This document shows positions 11,390-22,894 of a DNA stretch of 64,000 nucleotides, one piece after another. The stretch is from Lycorma delicatula (lineage: Eukaryota; Arthropoda; Insecta; Hemiptera; Fulgoridae): the NCBI RefSeq assembly GCF_047948215.1, contig NC_134456.1, forward strand, positions 84,584,515-84,648,514. The letters are read 5' to 3'. Position 1 is the stretch's first letter. The number at the start of each line of letters is the position of its first letter. Both the position numbers and the translations under genes were made by a program. The notes beneath the pieces were generated by a model, which saw nothing but the letters and a program-made list of their open reading frames with translations, did no database searches and was not told the origin of the DNA.

Positions 11390-12480
11390 TTCCACGACCG
11401 ATCCGTTTTTCACAGAAATAATTATTTACGTGGAAGGAAACAACATAAGCGAAATCGAGACGCGCGCCATCGTGCTGGAAGTACACTTTCCGTCACAGCG
11501 CTAGAGGAACATCTTCAAGCAGCTGAGGCAATTCTTTTTGAAGAAAGTACAAATAGACCTTAGCATTTAAGCGCCCAAGTAACATGAACGGTCCAAAAGC
11601 TAATCATCAAGAAGGCCGCCCTATACATTAACAGTAAATCGGTGATAAAAATTGCCTTCACTGTTTCATGATGATTTATTTCTGCCCATGTATGTTCATT
11701 GCGTTAAGTCGTTGACGGAATCTCCAGTGAAATTTGCTTCGTCGGAAAACAAAACGCACATTTAGATTTTTCGATTTGTGCACCACAAGTTGCAGAACTC
11801 CAAGCGAAGCGGACCGTATCCTTGGTGTAGATTTTCAACTGGCTATTTATGATAATAGAACCTGTTTTGTTAAAAGCGTCCTCCAAGCCATCGAATGCGA
11901 AATCCCGATCCGCTTTGGCATACCGTTCAAACAAAAATTCACAGAAAACTTTCGCTAACGACAGCACAGTTGAGGATTTACTTCTACCTGTGTACGCTCT
12001 TTGCGTAAGTTGTTGACGCCATCTCTAGTGACATCTGCCTCGTGGGAAAACAAAATATACTTGTAGGAGTTGTCGATTTCTATTCCACCAGTTGCAGAAA
12101 TCCAAGCGAAGCAGACCATCTCTTGGGTGTAGATCTTGAACTGGTTGTTTGTGATAAAGAATAAACCTTGTTTTGTTTAAGCATCCTCCAAACCATCAAA
12201 TGCGAAACTTCAATCTGCTTAGACATCGTGTACTAACGCTTGGATTGCTTCGATAATAATTTCATCAATAACAACGTCGTGTTGGACAGATCGATCGTAG
12301 CTGGTGCGAATATTAGGTAGTGAGCCTGTTTGCTGAAGATTGCGAAAAGTCGCGCTAATTTTTTTGGGATGTGGAATTCTGCGATTCGGAAAACGTATAT
12401 CATATTCTACTGTAGCATTACCATTACACACACTCAACATGTGCGTATTCCTCGTTGTAAATAAGAATGGCATTACTTCA
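11390..12480 (-). pseudogene. Tc1/mariner-superfamily DDE transposase pseudogene with internal duplication
   Basis: Read on the minus strand, the N-terminal DNA-binding region is recognisable near 12470-12330 (RFPNRRIPHPK followed by LQQTGSLPN), the signature of a multicopy insect transposase family often annotated with DUF4817. A catalytic segment LFSDEANFT lies near 11745-11725. The second catalytic Asp is in YFQHDGA near 11485-11465, followed by RIGRGS. The expected PPRSPDL-type third motif is not found, so the C-terminus is lost. There are many stops and frame changes. The segment 11702-11960 is repeated, diverged, at 11998-12225, so part of the gene is present twice in tandem. Non-functional. 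Confidence 0.65.
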
Positions 12481-12599
12481 ATGGCAAACCGATCACGTTC
12501 AAACTAAAATTCATAGAAACCTTCGCTAACAACAGCACAGTTCACAATACCCATACACATAATGTACCTAACAGAATGATTTAAACACTAATAAAGTAT

Positions 12600-15100
12600 T
12601 GCGCATTGATGATCAGCTGTTGTTATTTTATTGCCAACTTTGAAATATTTTTTAAAATAATTTATTATATTTCTATCATTAATAAAACAATTATTATATA
12701 AGTAATTTTTATTTTACAACTGTGGTGATTTTACAGTCTTTTTTAAATTTTTTAATAGCAATTTCAACAATAAATTTTAATTTTACAAATTTTTCACATC
12801 ACCAAAAAAGTTAGTTTTTATTTACATTAAATAAATACTTTTCTGACAAACGTAGTAATGTACTGTTTCTAAATAAAATTCGAATTTTTCTTACTTTTCT
12901 TTATTTTATTCATCTTATCTTACACCATTTTTTCAGAATTAAATTCCCTACAAGGTCTGTTAAAAGTTTTATTTGTTTATTACCCATTTAACAAAATTAT
13001 TGTAGGTCACACATAAATGAGTTTTTCCCCCCAATTTATTGGTTTTCACGCGAATTTTCAAAAACTGCAAATATAGTTCTGGGACCTATTTTATTAGATT
13101 TTTCAGGTCAAAACCCATAAGAAATCACTAATTCTGAAATCTTTAGGACATTAATTAAGCAACAGAGTACGACCTCATTTAACCGGGGTAGCTGAAATTC
13201 GAGCGAAATCTTTCACTAGCCGTAACGTGCAAACAAAGCATTGTACAAGATAGTTTACATGAACTTTTTTTAGTATTTTCGAGTAGAATAGGTTATGAAT
13301 GTTTTGGAAGAACTTCGTGATACATTCTGTATATACGACGGCTAAGACAGTTTTTTTTCGCAGTACAATATAAATTGATTGGGTGAATTTTTTTGCTTCA
13401 TTAAAAAACTATTTCAATTTCCATTAAACATTTTCTAGTAAAACATTTTTCACTTAAAGACATTGAACAATTAACCCTGATAGCAACTATTATTACTCGC
13501 AGCTGCTGTTTCCTGTGACTGTTAATCAAAACCTACTTCTATCGTACAAAAATTAAACTTTTCAACAAACACGCATACATCCACCGCTCGAATTAATACA
13601 TCGTAGGGCGTATATAGGTTATTATAAATTAAACATAGCAATTATTTGCGAAAAAGAACGTCACAATGAATATCGTTAATTTTGTAATTATCATGGAGAT
13701 ACTAATTAGAAGCGGTATGTTTTTTTTTCTACAAAAGTGAGCATAGAACAATAAAATCACGAAAACAATTTGTTTCAGTTTTGTAGTTTTACATGAAAAT
13801 AACTACCACAAATCTAAGGTAAATAAGCTAATTTATTAACCTTATAATCATTCTACAATACTTCATAAATAACTGTTCGGCACTTTAACACAAAAAACTA
13901 AGTTTAACAAGTATTTTAACTAAAAAATCTCTATTTTTCGGTAAAGACCACGGTAGCCAGATGTGAAAAACATTAAACGTCCAAAATTTCGGTAATAGTT
14001 GTTGTAGATAGTTGTTTAATGTGATATTTTAGTTTTCGATAGCCTTTCAAATTATTTCTCATAACTTTACCCATCCATTTTAACATTTTTGAGCTTCTCC
14101 TCACACGGGAGCCGCTTGGATGTTTAAAAGCTTAAAGTGTAGTGGTCTCAAACCGAAAAAGTGCATCCTTTAAAAGTATTTGATAAATTTCATATTTTTT
14201 TTTAATTTAACGGTTAAAATACTTTATAAAGGCCTTATACTTTATTACCAACCTTTATGTGACCTCTTGAGTACTGGTCACAAACATAACAAAACGATTA
14301 AAAAAAAAGCCTTCATTTTTCTTCTGTCCGCAAGTTAGTTTTTTGAATTTATACTTCTTTTGGCGCGTTAGGATAAACTGATCAGAGTGTATTTTCAGCA
14401 AGTTACGGAAGTTGCGCTCTGATGTAACACACCATGAAGTTTGTTTTTTGTGAAGTTTATTTTTTTATTATTATGATTATTATTTTCTTTTCAGTCTGAC
14501 GTTATCCAAATTATGCAATTGTACTATTTATAAGGTTGCTTATATATAGAAAGGTAATCTATTTTAAAATATATCGAGTTAATTTATCAATTTGCGAACT
14601 TAATTTTAATAAATAAATAATCGAAATATAGTCGATGAACTATGTTTTATATGGCAACGAATACTTTTTTAAACTGTATAAAATAAATCTTATTTAATTT
14701 AAGTGTTATTTATTCAAACTTTTATTCATGGTATTTAATGTCGTCTATCGATCGTTTGACTCGGTTGAAATTATTTGAATGCGTAAAAAAATTATTTTTT
14801 TATTCACGCCAAAGAAGTATAACTTCTTACGTGCATGCTTAAGTATGCACAGGCTTTTTTCTTCAATATAAATTTTTAACGTAAGAATGGATCGATTATG
14901 AAACTTCGAATACATATATCCAACATAATACCTTTGAAAAAGCCAAAATGCTTTGTAAACATTAATAATTCCGTAAATATTAGTTTTATCGAAACACTTT
15001 CTATTAAACAAAATGTTTAATTTTTTTTATTATTAACAAAATGATACGTTATTTGTTGAAATCGGTTGATAAAAAGCTTAAAAATGAATGAAATGTTTAA
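12600..15100. other. AT-rich stretch, no gene recognised
   Basis: Very AT-rich with few open frames. A block near 13165-13230 (ACCGGGGTAGCTGAAATTCG and following) has a less AT-rich, repeat-like look. An 88-codon minus-strand frame at 14745-15011 has the composition of chance coding in AT-rich DNA. Nothing supported. Confidence 0.5.
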
Positions 15101-15239
15101 AGTGAATCAAAAAAATGATGCAGTCTGACAATTTGTACCAGTTTTCACGCACAATTCAAAAACGAAAATAAAAATTCCATTAAAATATCTCAATCCATTC
15201 TTAAGACAAATTTTTATTGGGAAAAAAATGGTGGACAAG

Positions 15240-15800
15240 GAAAAGTAAGAACCTAACATCCCCTTTTCCAATCGAAGAAGATGAAGACCGCCGACGCGGA
15301 CAGGAATTATTGTAAAATTCCGAATGAGGAAGAAGCCCAACAGCAGTTCGACGGATAAGAGAAGAGGTCTGCACACTTTCCCTGTGCCGCCCATTTCAGA
15401 GCTACGGGACAATTTAAGGTTTACGGTTTATAAATTATTTACAGATTTCCGTTAAACCTATCGGAAAGGCAAGTAAAGAAAAAAGAAAAACAACCCGCTA
15501 CTACGGATCGAACCCGGCCGAAGCGTTTTGATGAAAACAGTTTCACCGACCGACCATCATCCTTTCCTAACTCTAACAATTATGTCACTGCCAGCACATG
15601 CGACTCCTTCCGGCGAGGAGGAGTGAGTGGTACATTACATTCTACAACTAGGGCCCGCATGAGGCACATTCCTGTTAGGACTTAAGGGGAATCACGCCGG
15701 GAGAACGAAGCGCATACGCGGCTAGTCTTCCAAGCTCAACCGTGGTAAATCTTTCATTCTTGTCAAAAGGATCGGAACGCAATACACACATCTGGTCGTA
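15240..15800. other. GC-richer island with tRNA-like block
   Basis: About 550 bp of raised G+C. On the minus strand near 15560-15490 a GGTCGGTCGGTGAAAC block (A-box-like) is followed 30-40 bases later by GGGTTCGATCC (B-box-like). The arms do not close into a tRNA cloverleaf. It may be the head of another tRNA-derived SINE; no second copy was found in this window. Confidence 0.35.
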
Positions 15801-16985
15801 GATAAAACAAATTAAAATATAACCGCCAAATAAATAATATTACCCGCCCGATAAAAAAGAATGACGCGGCAGCAAGGGACCTTTGTCCATGTTCTGCAAT
15901 TAATAAGGATATCCGTAAATCTTCCGCTATTCTTGTGTTCCGTTACATTTAAGATGATAATTTAATGTCAACCGGTAGTTCGAAAAGGAATTTATTTAAC
16001 AATTTACAAAACAAAAATTAGTAGAAAAACACAAATAGTAAGATACTAAAATTTTTGAAATATTTAGTTAGCGTTAAATAATTTATATACGAGTACAGAA
16101 GAAAATGATTATTTACACAGAACATCAAAACATTTATCTAAATTCTACGTGGCTTAAGGGGTGGGAGAAATCATAAGGAATTAAAAGCGATCGCGAACCG
16201 GTATGCATTTATTGTTTTAATACAATAATAGTTTTAAAAAAAACACATATATTATTTGAGAACTGTAGTACAGACCACATCGGTGTTTAAAAGTAATAGG
16301 AAGGTCTTATTACCACCATAAAAGACATTACAATTCAAGATGCGGGCGGGAGTACCATCCCACATGTAGTACGACATATAACGTAACATACTGTAATGAG
16401 AGACTTGTAATCTACTGTAAATGAAATGAGAATCGCGGATATTGAATAAAAAAAAGGATTCTCTCTCATAAGAGTAGATTTTTATTTCAAATACGCCATA
16501 AAATTTTTATTAAATATTAATGAATTATTTATGCAACAGTTATAGTATAGTTGAGAAAATCAAAATGTACTATAAAAGAACTTAGGTTCGACTCGACTCT
16601 TTTAGATCAAATAGCATTGTGAAAAACCAAAATTATTGGTAAAACGTTTTTGGTCCGATGCGATCCCCCTGTTTGACAGCTACCTCATGAAACATTTTTA
16701 ATAATAAAACAACTTAAAAAATATATAGATTTAAGATTCGTTTTTCCTGACCAATGTAGAAAAAAATTTCCTGAGTCTCATAATGTTATGGAAATTCCGT
16801 TTACTCAGCAAAATTTAAACATATTTTATTTTGTTGCAACCTCCACAATCCAAATAGCTGCCGAACTCACGTCTTCTTTATTATTTATTATCACATTCAT
16901 TTTGAAAGTTTATTTTTTACGATATACATTAAAAATTAGGATACTTTTTGAGATAAATTGTTTCAGTAAATTGCATTGCTAAGTA
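15800..16985. other. No gene recognised
   Basis: AT-rich DNA without a convincing frame, repeat or RNA structure. Confidence 0.5.
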
Positions 16986-17395
16986 CAAAAAAAAACAACT
17001 ATTTAATAAGTTTCTCGCATAAAAATGAACATCACGGTAACTAATAACTCAGATAAGAAATAAAAACTAACTAAAACAATTTTAAAAAATGATTGGCTGG
17101 CACCTAAGAACGCTTAAATTTTTTTCATAAAATCTAGCATACACTATTTTGCAAAGTAAACAAAAAAAAACAACAATATTTAATCATTTGATTTGCATAA
17201 AAATGCTAAAGGAACACGAATGGATTTTAAAAGATGTTTGATCACAATTTAAAAAAAAGTAAAATCACTGTGACTAAAAGTAATACAGATAAGAAAACTA
17301 GAACAGAACACCTTATTCTCTACAGTAAACAAAGGTTATTAACATTAACTTGTAATTATTTTGTCATTATTCTAACGTAAACAAAAAAAAAATAA
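16985..17395 (+). repeat. Degenerate direct repeats
   Basis: The order A-rich run, TATTTAAT, GCATAAAAATG, CACGGTAACTAA, CAGATAAGAAA occurs at 16988-17065 and again in diverged form at 17163-17300 (GCATAAAAATGCTAAAG, CACTGTGACTAAAAG, CAGATAAGAAAAC). The spacing is roughly 180-230 bp. This suggests an old local tandem duplication. Confidence 0.45.
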
Positions 17396-17467
17396 TAATA
17401 ATAATATGAGATCTCATTCCACATGTATTATTTTGTACGAATATAGTTCGTACAGGGCAACTTTTCT

Positions 17468-17671
17468 TCAATACCTTAAGGTTCCTAATGGTTTACCCTT
17501 TTCTAAAAGTTTATTTTTGACGTCTATCTGTTCTTCTGCCACGATTGCAACTCTCAACCTTTTCCTTTCTTCCACCGATATTTTAATCTTTGCTTGAACT
17601 TTCGTTTTCAGGGCTCTATTCTGTTCTTCTTGAGAGATGTGACATTCTTCATAGTCTTTTTCTAGGATTTC
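17468..17671 (-). pseudogene. Unrecognised 67-codon open segment, helical and charged
   Basis: The minus strand is open from just after a TAA (17672-17674) to a TGA at 17468-17470, without an ATG at its start. The predicted peptide is rich in Glu, Lys, Arg and Gln in a pattern typical of a coiled coil (for example ISVEERKRLRVAIVAEEQ) and ends KLLEKGKPLGTLRY. Just upstream on the same strand, near 17740-17675, a different frame reads FITKKEILPAIRNP, so a frameshifted longer gene or an exon boundary is possible. I do not recognise the family. It stands out from surrounding frames, which have chance-like composition. Confidence 0.3.
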
Positions 17672-17674
17672 TTA

Positions 17675-18319
17675 TTGCAGGGAGAATTTCTTTTTTGGTA
17701 ATGAAAACATTCAGTTTGCCCCCACCGACTACAATTGCAAAAAACTTTTCGTCCGTAAATTATTGTCACTTCGTGCAAATTTTCAACAAGAAAAAATTTA
17801 TTAATGGAAAAACTACCTCTGAAAATGAAATTCTATGAATTTTTTTGTAGTTTTTCCTGACTAAATTTATACTTCCTGACATTTCCTGGTTGTAGAAACC
17901 ATGTATGAAGTATTAGAAATTGTAAAAAATTAATTCTTAAGCTGGATCACTTGGGAACCCCCTCTTTTTGGGAAACAAAAGAAGATGATCCATATCATCT
18001 ACATTAATGCCATATACAGTATCGTTTCCATTCAAACAACATAAAATTAAAAAAAAAAACCTGATATTTTAAGTTTAAGTCCCATTCAGTCCGTTTGATT
18101 TTTGGATTTTAAAAGTTTATTTCTTGGAATACTTATTCAAATATACATCAATAAATTGGCTAGCTTCAGTGCAATGTTATTCACTATTCAACATGGTTAA
18201 AAGAAATTATGGTTTACTAAAAGAAAAATACGAGTACCATGATGTTCGCTTTTCTGTGGGGCCGAAAATCAAGCCGAAGTTGGGATACACATACACACAT
18301 ATATATGTATAAAAAAAAA
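17675..18319. other. No gene recognised
   Basis: AT-rich; may contain upstream pieces of the open segment at 17468-17671 on the minus strand. Nothing else identified. Confidence 0.45.
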
Positions 18320-19510
18320 AATTTTTCAATCATTTGACTGGTTTGATGCAACTCTCAAAGATTCCCTATCCAGGGCCAGTCGTTTCATTTCGGTATACCA
18401 CCCACATCCTACATCCCTAACAATTTGTTTTACACATTCCAAACGTTCCCTGCCTGCACAATTTTTTCCTTCTACCTGTCCCTCCAATATTAAAGCGACT
18501 ATTCCAGGATGCCTTAATAAGTGGCATATAAGTCTCTCTTCTTTTAACTATATTTTTTTGAATGCTTCTTTCCTCATCGATTTGCCGCAACACCTCTTCA
18601 TTCGTCACTTCATCCACCCATCTGATTTTCAACATTCTACTATAGCACCGCATTTCAAAAGATTCTAATCTTTTCTTCTCACGTACTCCAATAACGTACT
18701 CCAAGTTTCATCTTCCATATAAAGCTACGCTCCAAACAATTACTTTCAAAAATCATTTCCTGACGTTTAAATTTATTTTTGATGTAAAAAAATTATATTT
18801 TTGACCGAAGGCTCGTTTCGCCTGTGCTATTTGGCATTTTATGTCGCTCCTGTTTCGTCTATCTTTAGTAATTCTACTTCCCAAATAATAAAATCCTTCT
18901 ACCTCTGTAATCTTTTCTCTTCCTGTTACATTCAGTGGTTCATCTTCATTATTTCTCCTACTTTCGTTTTATTCTTGTTTATTTTCATGCGGTAGTTCTT
19001 GCGTAAGACTTCATCCGTGCCGTTCATTGTTCCTTCTACATCCTTTTTACTCTCGGCTAGAATTACTATATCATCAGCAAAGAATAGCATCTTTATCTTT
19101 TCACCTTGTACTGTTACTCCGGATCTAAATTGTTCTTCAACATCATTAACTGCTAGTTCTATGTAAAGATTAAAAAGTAACGGGGATAGGGAACAACATC
19201 CTTGTCGGAATCACTTTCTTATTACGGCTTCTTCCTTATGTTCTTCAATTATTACTGTTGCTGTTTGGTTCCTGTAAATGTTAGCAATCGTTATTCTATT
19301 TCTGTATTTGAACCCTAATTTTTTTTAAAATGCTGAACATTTTATTCCAGTCTACGTTACCGAATGCCTTTTCTAGGTCTATAAATGCCAAGTACGTTGG
19401 TTTGTTTATCTTTAATCTTCCTTCTACCATATATATAGTCAAATTTCTACTTTTTCGGTAAACCGGGTTTTCAAGATACATGACAAAAATTAAGTAGAAA
19501 TAGAAATAAT
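18320..19510 (-). pseudogene. LINE (non-LTR retrotransposon) reverse transcriptase remnant, 3' end present
   Basis: Minus strand. Reverse transcriptase motifs appear in order: YLAFIDLEKAF.NVDW near 19405-19350 (motif A, with Asp), a degraded QGC..LSPLLFNLYIE near 19200-19150, and FADDIVILAE near 19084-19055 (motif C, both Asp kept). A stop- and frameshift-rich stretch follows. Then comes a 95-codon open piece (18704-18417) with the typical C-terminal ESFEMRCYSRMLKIRWVDEV and EEVLRQIDEE. The 3' end, near 18350-18320, runs into an A-rich tail in the element's own sense. The 5' part is missing, as is usual for truncated LINE insertions. Not active. Resembles RTE-like or related AP-endonuclease LINEs; clade not certain. 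Confidence 0.8.
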
Positions 19511-19685
19511 TTTGAGTCTCTTTCCCCACCTAATTTCGACCGACTTAAAATGTTATAATTTTAAATACGATTTATTTAATAAGTACTTTCACCATAGTAA
19601 AGATCAATTCTTTGACCACTATATAGAAAATGTACAAAAATAAAAAGTGAAAACAAATCATCTTTTTTTAATTTTTTCCAAAACT

Positions 19686-19805
19686 TTAATGTTATCAATG
19701 CCACATATACAGATATTTTCGAAGAGTTTCAGTCGACCCAATCCGTAGATATTAATCAAAATACAGGCCAACACACATAATATGCATCTACATATTTCCG
19801 AAAGA
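19686..19805 (+). repeat. Old repeat D fragment
   Basis: Contains ATCAATGCCACATATA followed by a CCGTAGATAT...CAGGCCAACACAC block. Related short blocks occur at 33432-33530, 46027-46050 and 6178-6232. Typical of a worn untranslated tail of an old element. Confidence 0.35.
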
Positions 19806-20088
19806 TGTTTATTACATACACCCGTAAACATATTTGAAAATTTTTATAACTTTTTTTTGTTTCTTGGACTAAGGCGGTCTTGAACGTTGACATCAGCAAA
19901 AACTAAAATTTTACCCGATCGTTATAATTTCTCTTTATACTCTTATCTATGCTGCAGCAGCAATAAAGCTATAATCGTGGAAGGATGAGGAGAAACACAC
20001 TAGGATTTGAATACGTTAATAATTTTTTAAAGCTTAAAGAGAGAAATTTTTTAAACTTCTGACTATATATATAATATACACACACAAA

Positions 20089-20665
20089 CGAGGGTAAATC
20101 AAAAAGTAAAGGGAAATTTTGATTTCCCTCACAATCACATGTACGGTAGCAATGATTGTCCTGCTATAATTCATACCCTCTACCTCTATTGAATGTATTG
20201 TCTCATTGTTAGCTGTTTGTCGATGTGTTTAAAAGTCTGTTTTAAATGAGTGATCCTTTGTCTGATTGCACCAAGGAAGAAATGCGAGCAGTGATACGAT
20301 TCCTCAGTTGAGAAGGGGAGAAACCAGCAGAGACTATTCGTCGAATGCAGCAGCAATATGGAGAGAGTCCTTTGAGTGGAAGCAAGATCTATGAACGGAT
20401 TTATCGCTTTAAAAACGGTACGATTTCTCTCTATGATGAACAGCGGCAAGATAAGCCTTCCACTTCAAAGACTAACGACAATATTAAAACTCGTTGTTCT
20501 ATGGTAAAAGACATTCTGTTCGTAACACGAACGGAAACGGCAGAAAAGTTTACACAGCTCAAGGAGAATCAACTCACACTGTCGTACCTATACCGGTTGA
20601 GTAGCCAACCAACTTCGTTTCACAAAACAAAATTTCCCTTTCTTAGAAAAAAATTACCAGACATT
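20089..20665 (+). mobile_element. Internally deleted mariner-type element
   Basis: A ~0.58 kb element. The left end carries AAGTAAAGGGAAATTTTG. Near the right end CAAAATTTCCCTTT is the exact complement of 14 of those bases, so a degenerate inverted-repeat pair is present. No TA duplication is evident at the left. Only the N-terminal part of the transposase remains, so this looks like a deletion derivative of a full-length element. Confidence 0.6.
20246..20575 (+). pseudogene. mariner-type transposase, N-terminal DNA-binding region only
   Basis: The frame begins MSDPLSDCTKEEMRAVIRFL, and an in-frame TGA follows at codon 22, where related proteins usually have Trp. It then continues open with EGEKPAETIRRMQQQYGES, KIYERIYRFKNG and RQDKPSTSKTNDNI, matching the paired helix-turn-helix region and the GRPSTS-type linker of mariner transposases. 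The catalytic domain is absent; the sequence passes directly to the right terminal repeat. Non-functional, but a helix-turn-helix peptide starting at the ATG at 20345 would be open. Confidence 0.65.
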
Positions 20666-20809
20666 AACAATTGGGTAACAGGACTAAAACATCACCCTGT
20701 ATATTTTTTTTTAGTAAGCTGTGACTACAACAATAATGATAAAACTCAAGTATCCCGATTTAATAATTTCAGTTTAATTAATTTTTGTCGTTTTTTTCGT
20801 TAATTAGTA

Positions 20810-22450
20810 TCGAACTATGATAATGAGGAAAACTAGACAACAGAGACGATTTCAATCGGCTCATCATCTACATGGATAAGCAAAAAACGTAAATTAATTT
20901 AATACAATCCAATAGAAAGGGAATTATTTAAAAACTATAAAAATGAAGTAATTAAAAATATCCGAACCGTACTAAACCCCATAAAGTGATTTTGCCGCGG
21001 AAAAAATATAAAACGCCAATTGTATGTCATTTTCTTTTCATGGCACGAAAATACAAAAACATGATTTTCAAAGATATCCAAAAAAGTAAAAACTTACCAT
21101 TATAAAATAATAATCTACGGTGATAAAGATCTGATATTACAACATGATTTTCATATAAATCTTATTTACCGTTGTGCCGAGTTCGGTTAAATAGTTTTTA
21201 AAACGCACTGTAAAGCTTTTTATTAGCAAAAGAAGTGCATTACAGGTTCTGACGACCTTTTTCGAAAATATTGTTACTCTTAGCACCAAGTTCGTTTAAC
21301 ACTGACATACGAATTCGATTATAACAATTTGAAATCGAAATACAATAATGGACAAGCGGTACGCCCGTAATTAAAAAAGCGCACGAAAACGGCAGTTCTT
21401 TCGTACAAGTAAAGAGTTTAAACTTAACAATAATATAACGTCGTGAAAAATTTATTAACAAATTATAGCTACAAAGTAGATTACAACCGAACCGTAATGG
21501 TAACGGAAAACGGAAAAGTCACCCGCCAAGTTGTACGGCACGTATCGTAAAAACGTATTTATTAAATAAAAAAAAAAACCTATTAGTAATTTTGATTTAA
21601 AAATAAATATTAATGAAGGAAACTATTTAAACTGTAAAGTTACAAATTTCTCGCAAAAGAAAAGAAATATACAATCTATCTGATGGGCGAGGGGACGAAG
21701 TAATTGACTTTTCTACAGTAAAATTGGTAATTCTGAAATGTAATAATCGCTACAAGTTATACCTTAGTAGAACAATACATAGTAATAATACGTAATAACA
21801 AAATCTTTTATTATAAAGAAACCGTCCATTTTCCTCACGTAAATCATAATAGGTTGCAATAACTTATCTTCTAAAATGTACAATAAGCAGGCACGCAGCT
21901 ATTATATTTTATTACAGACCGCTCCACTTTAAAAAAAAGACCAGTTTTAATCCTTAAAAAAAGTTGAACAAAAGTTTATAAATGAAGAAAAAAATTGTAA
22001 GAATAAATGTAGTATTTATTTCGTATAAAAATAAAAGACTATTTATAAATATACTGAAAACAAAATTAGAACTATAAAAAATATTCCAAAATTTCTGAAA
22101 TTATCTTTTCATGCGCCAACCAAATGTTATACAACCGCCACGAACACTTGTTACTAATTATAATAATAACTACCATCAATCTCTGAAATCAATCAAAGAA
22201 AAAAAAGGATATTAAATATTCTCTACTTTTTATAAAACTACTTCGTTTACAACGAAATTATATACATATACTTAAAATGAATTAAAACCAAAAAAATAAA
22301 TAAATAAATAATTCGATAAAAATTAAAATGGATGCAAACTTCATGAGTAATGAAAAACAATATATTCATCAATCGTCAATAAAAATATAATTTAAAAATA
22401 AAAATTAAATTTCATCCTTTATTCCTAAAAAGGGAATATAAATTTTAATA
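20810..22450. other. AT-rich stretch, no gene recognised
   Basis: No convincing coding frame. A minus-strand frame at 21240-21461 has no recognisable domain. No repeat partner found in the window. Confidence 0.5.
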
Positions 22451-22454
22451 AAAA

Positions 22455-22890
22455 CTGATGTGGACACCACACGATTTCCTTGTACCCCTATTAAATTACA
22501 AATATACATTTTTTGCTGTACTTCATTTAAAAGTGAGATACCATCCTCCAATTCTTTAATAAAGTGGACAGTTACACAATTATACTGTGATGGACACCAC
22601 TGCATCACATTTTTTTGTGGTTTCCGTTTCAGCATTTAATATTAGTTTATATATTAATTTTGTTTTACGTTGCTCAAGTAGTTATGTGGTGTAAGTGAGA
22701 ACGTGTCAGATCCGTAACCATGGACACATCGTTTCTGACTGACGCGAGATACGTACGTACGTACGTACAGACGTCACCCCGAAACTTGTCAAAATGGATT
22801 CAGGGATGATGAAAATGGACATTTCCGTTGAAATCTGAAAACCGAAATTTTTCGCTACCACAATTTTTCTTTTACTTCGTACAAGGAAGT
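22455..22890 (-). repeat. Repeat A, copy (minus strand, internally rearranged)
   Basis: The left boundary CTGATGTGGACACCACA and the right boundary TTTACTTCGTACAAGGAAGT mark the two ends in inverted orientation. The interior is shorter than in the other copies, lacks most of the middle, and holds an ACGT tetranucleotide run near 22750-22768. Confidence 0.7.
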
Positions 22891-22894
22891 AACA

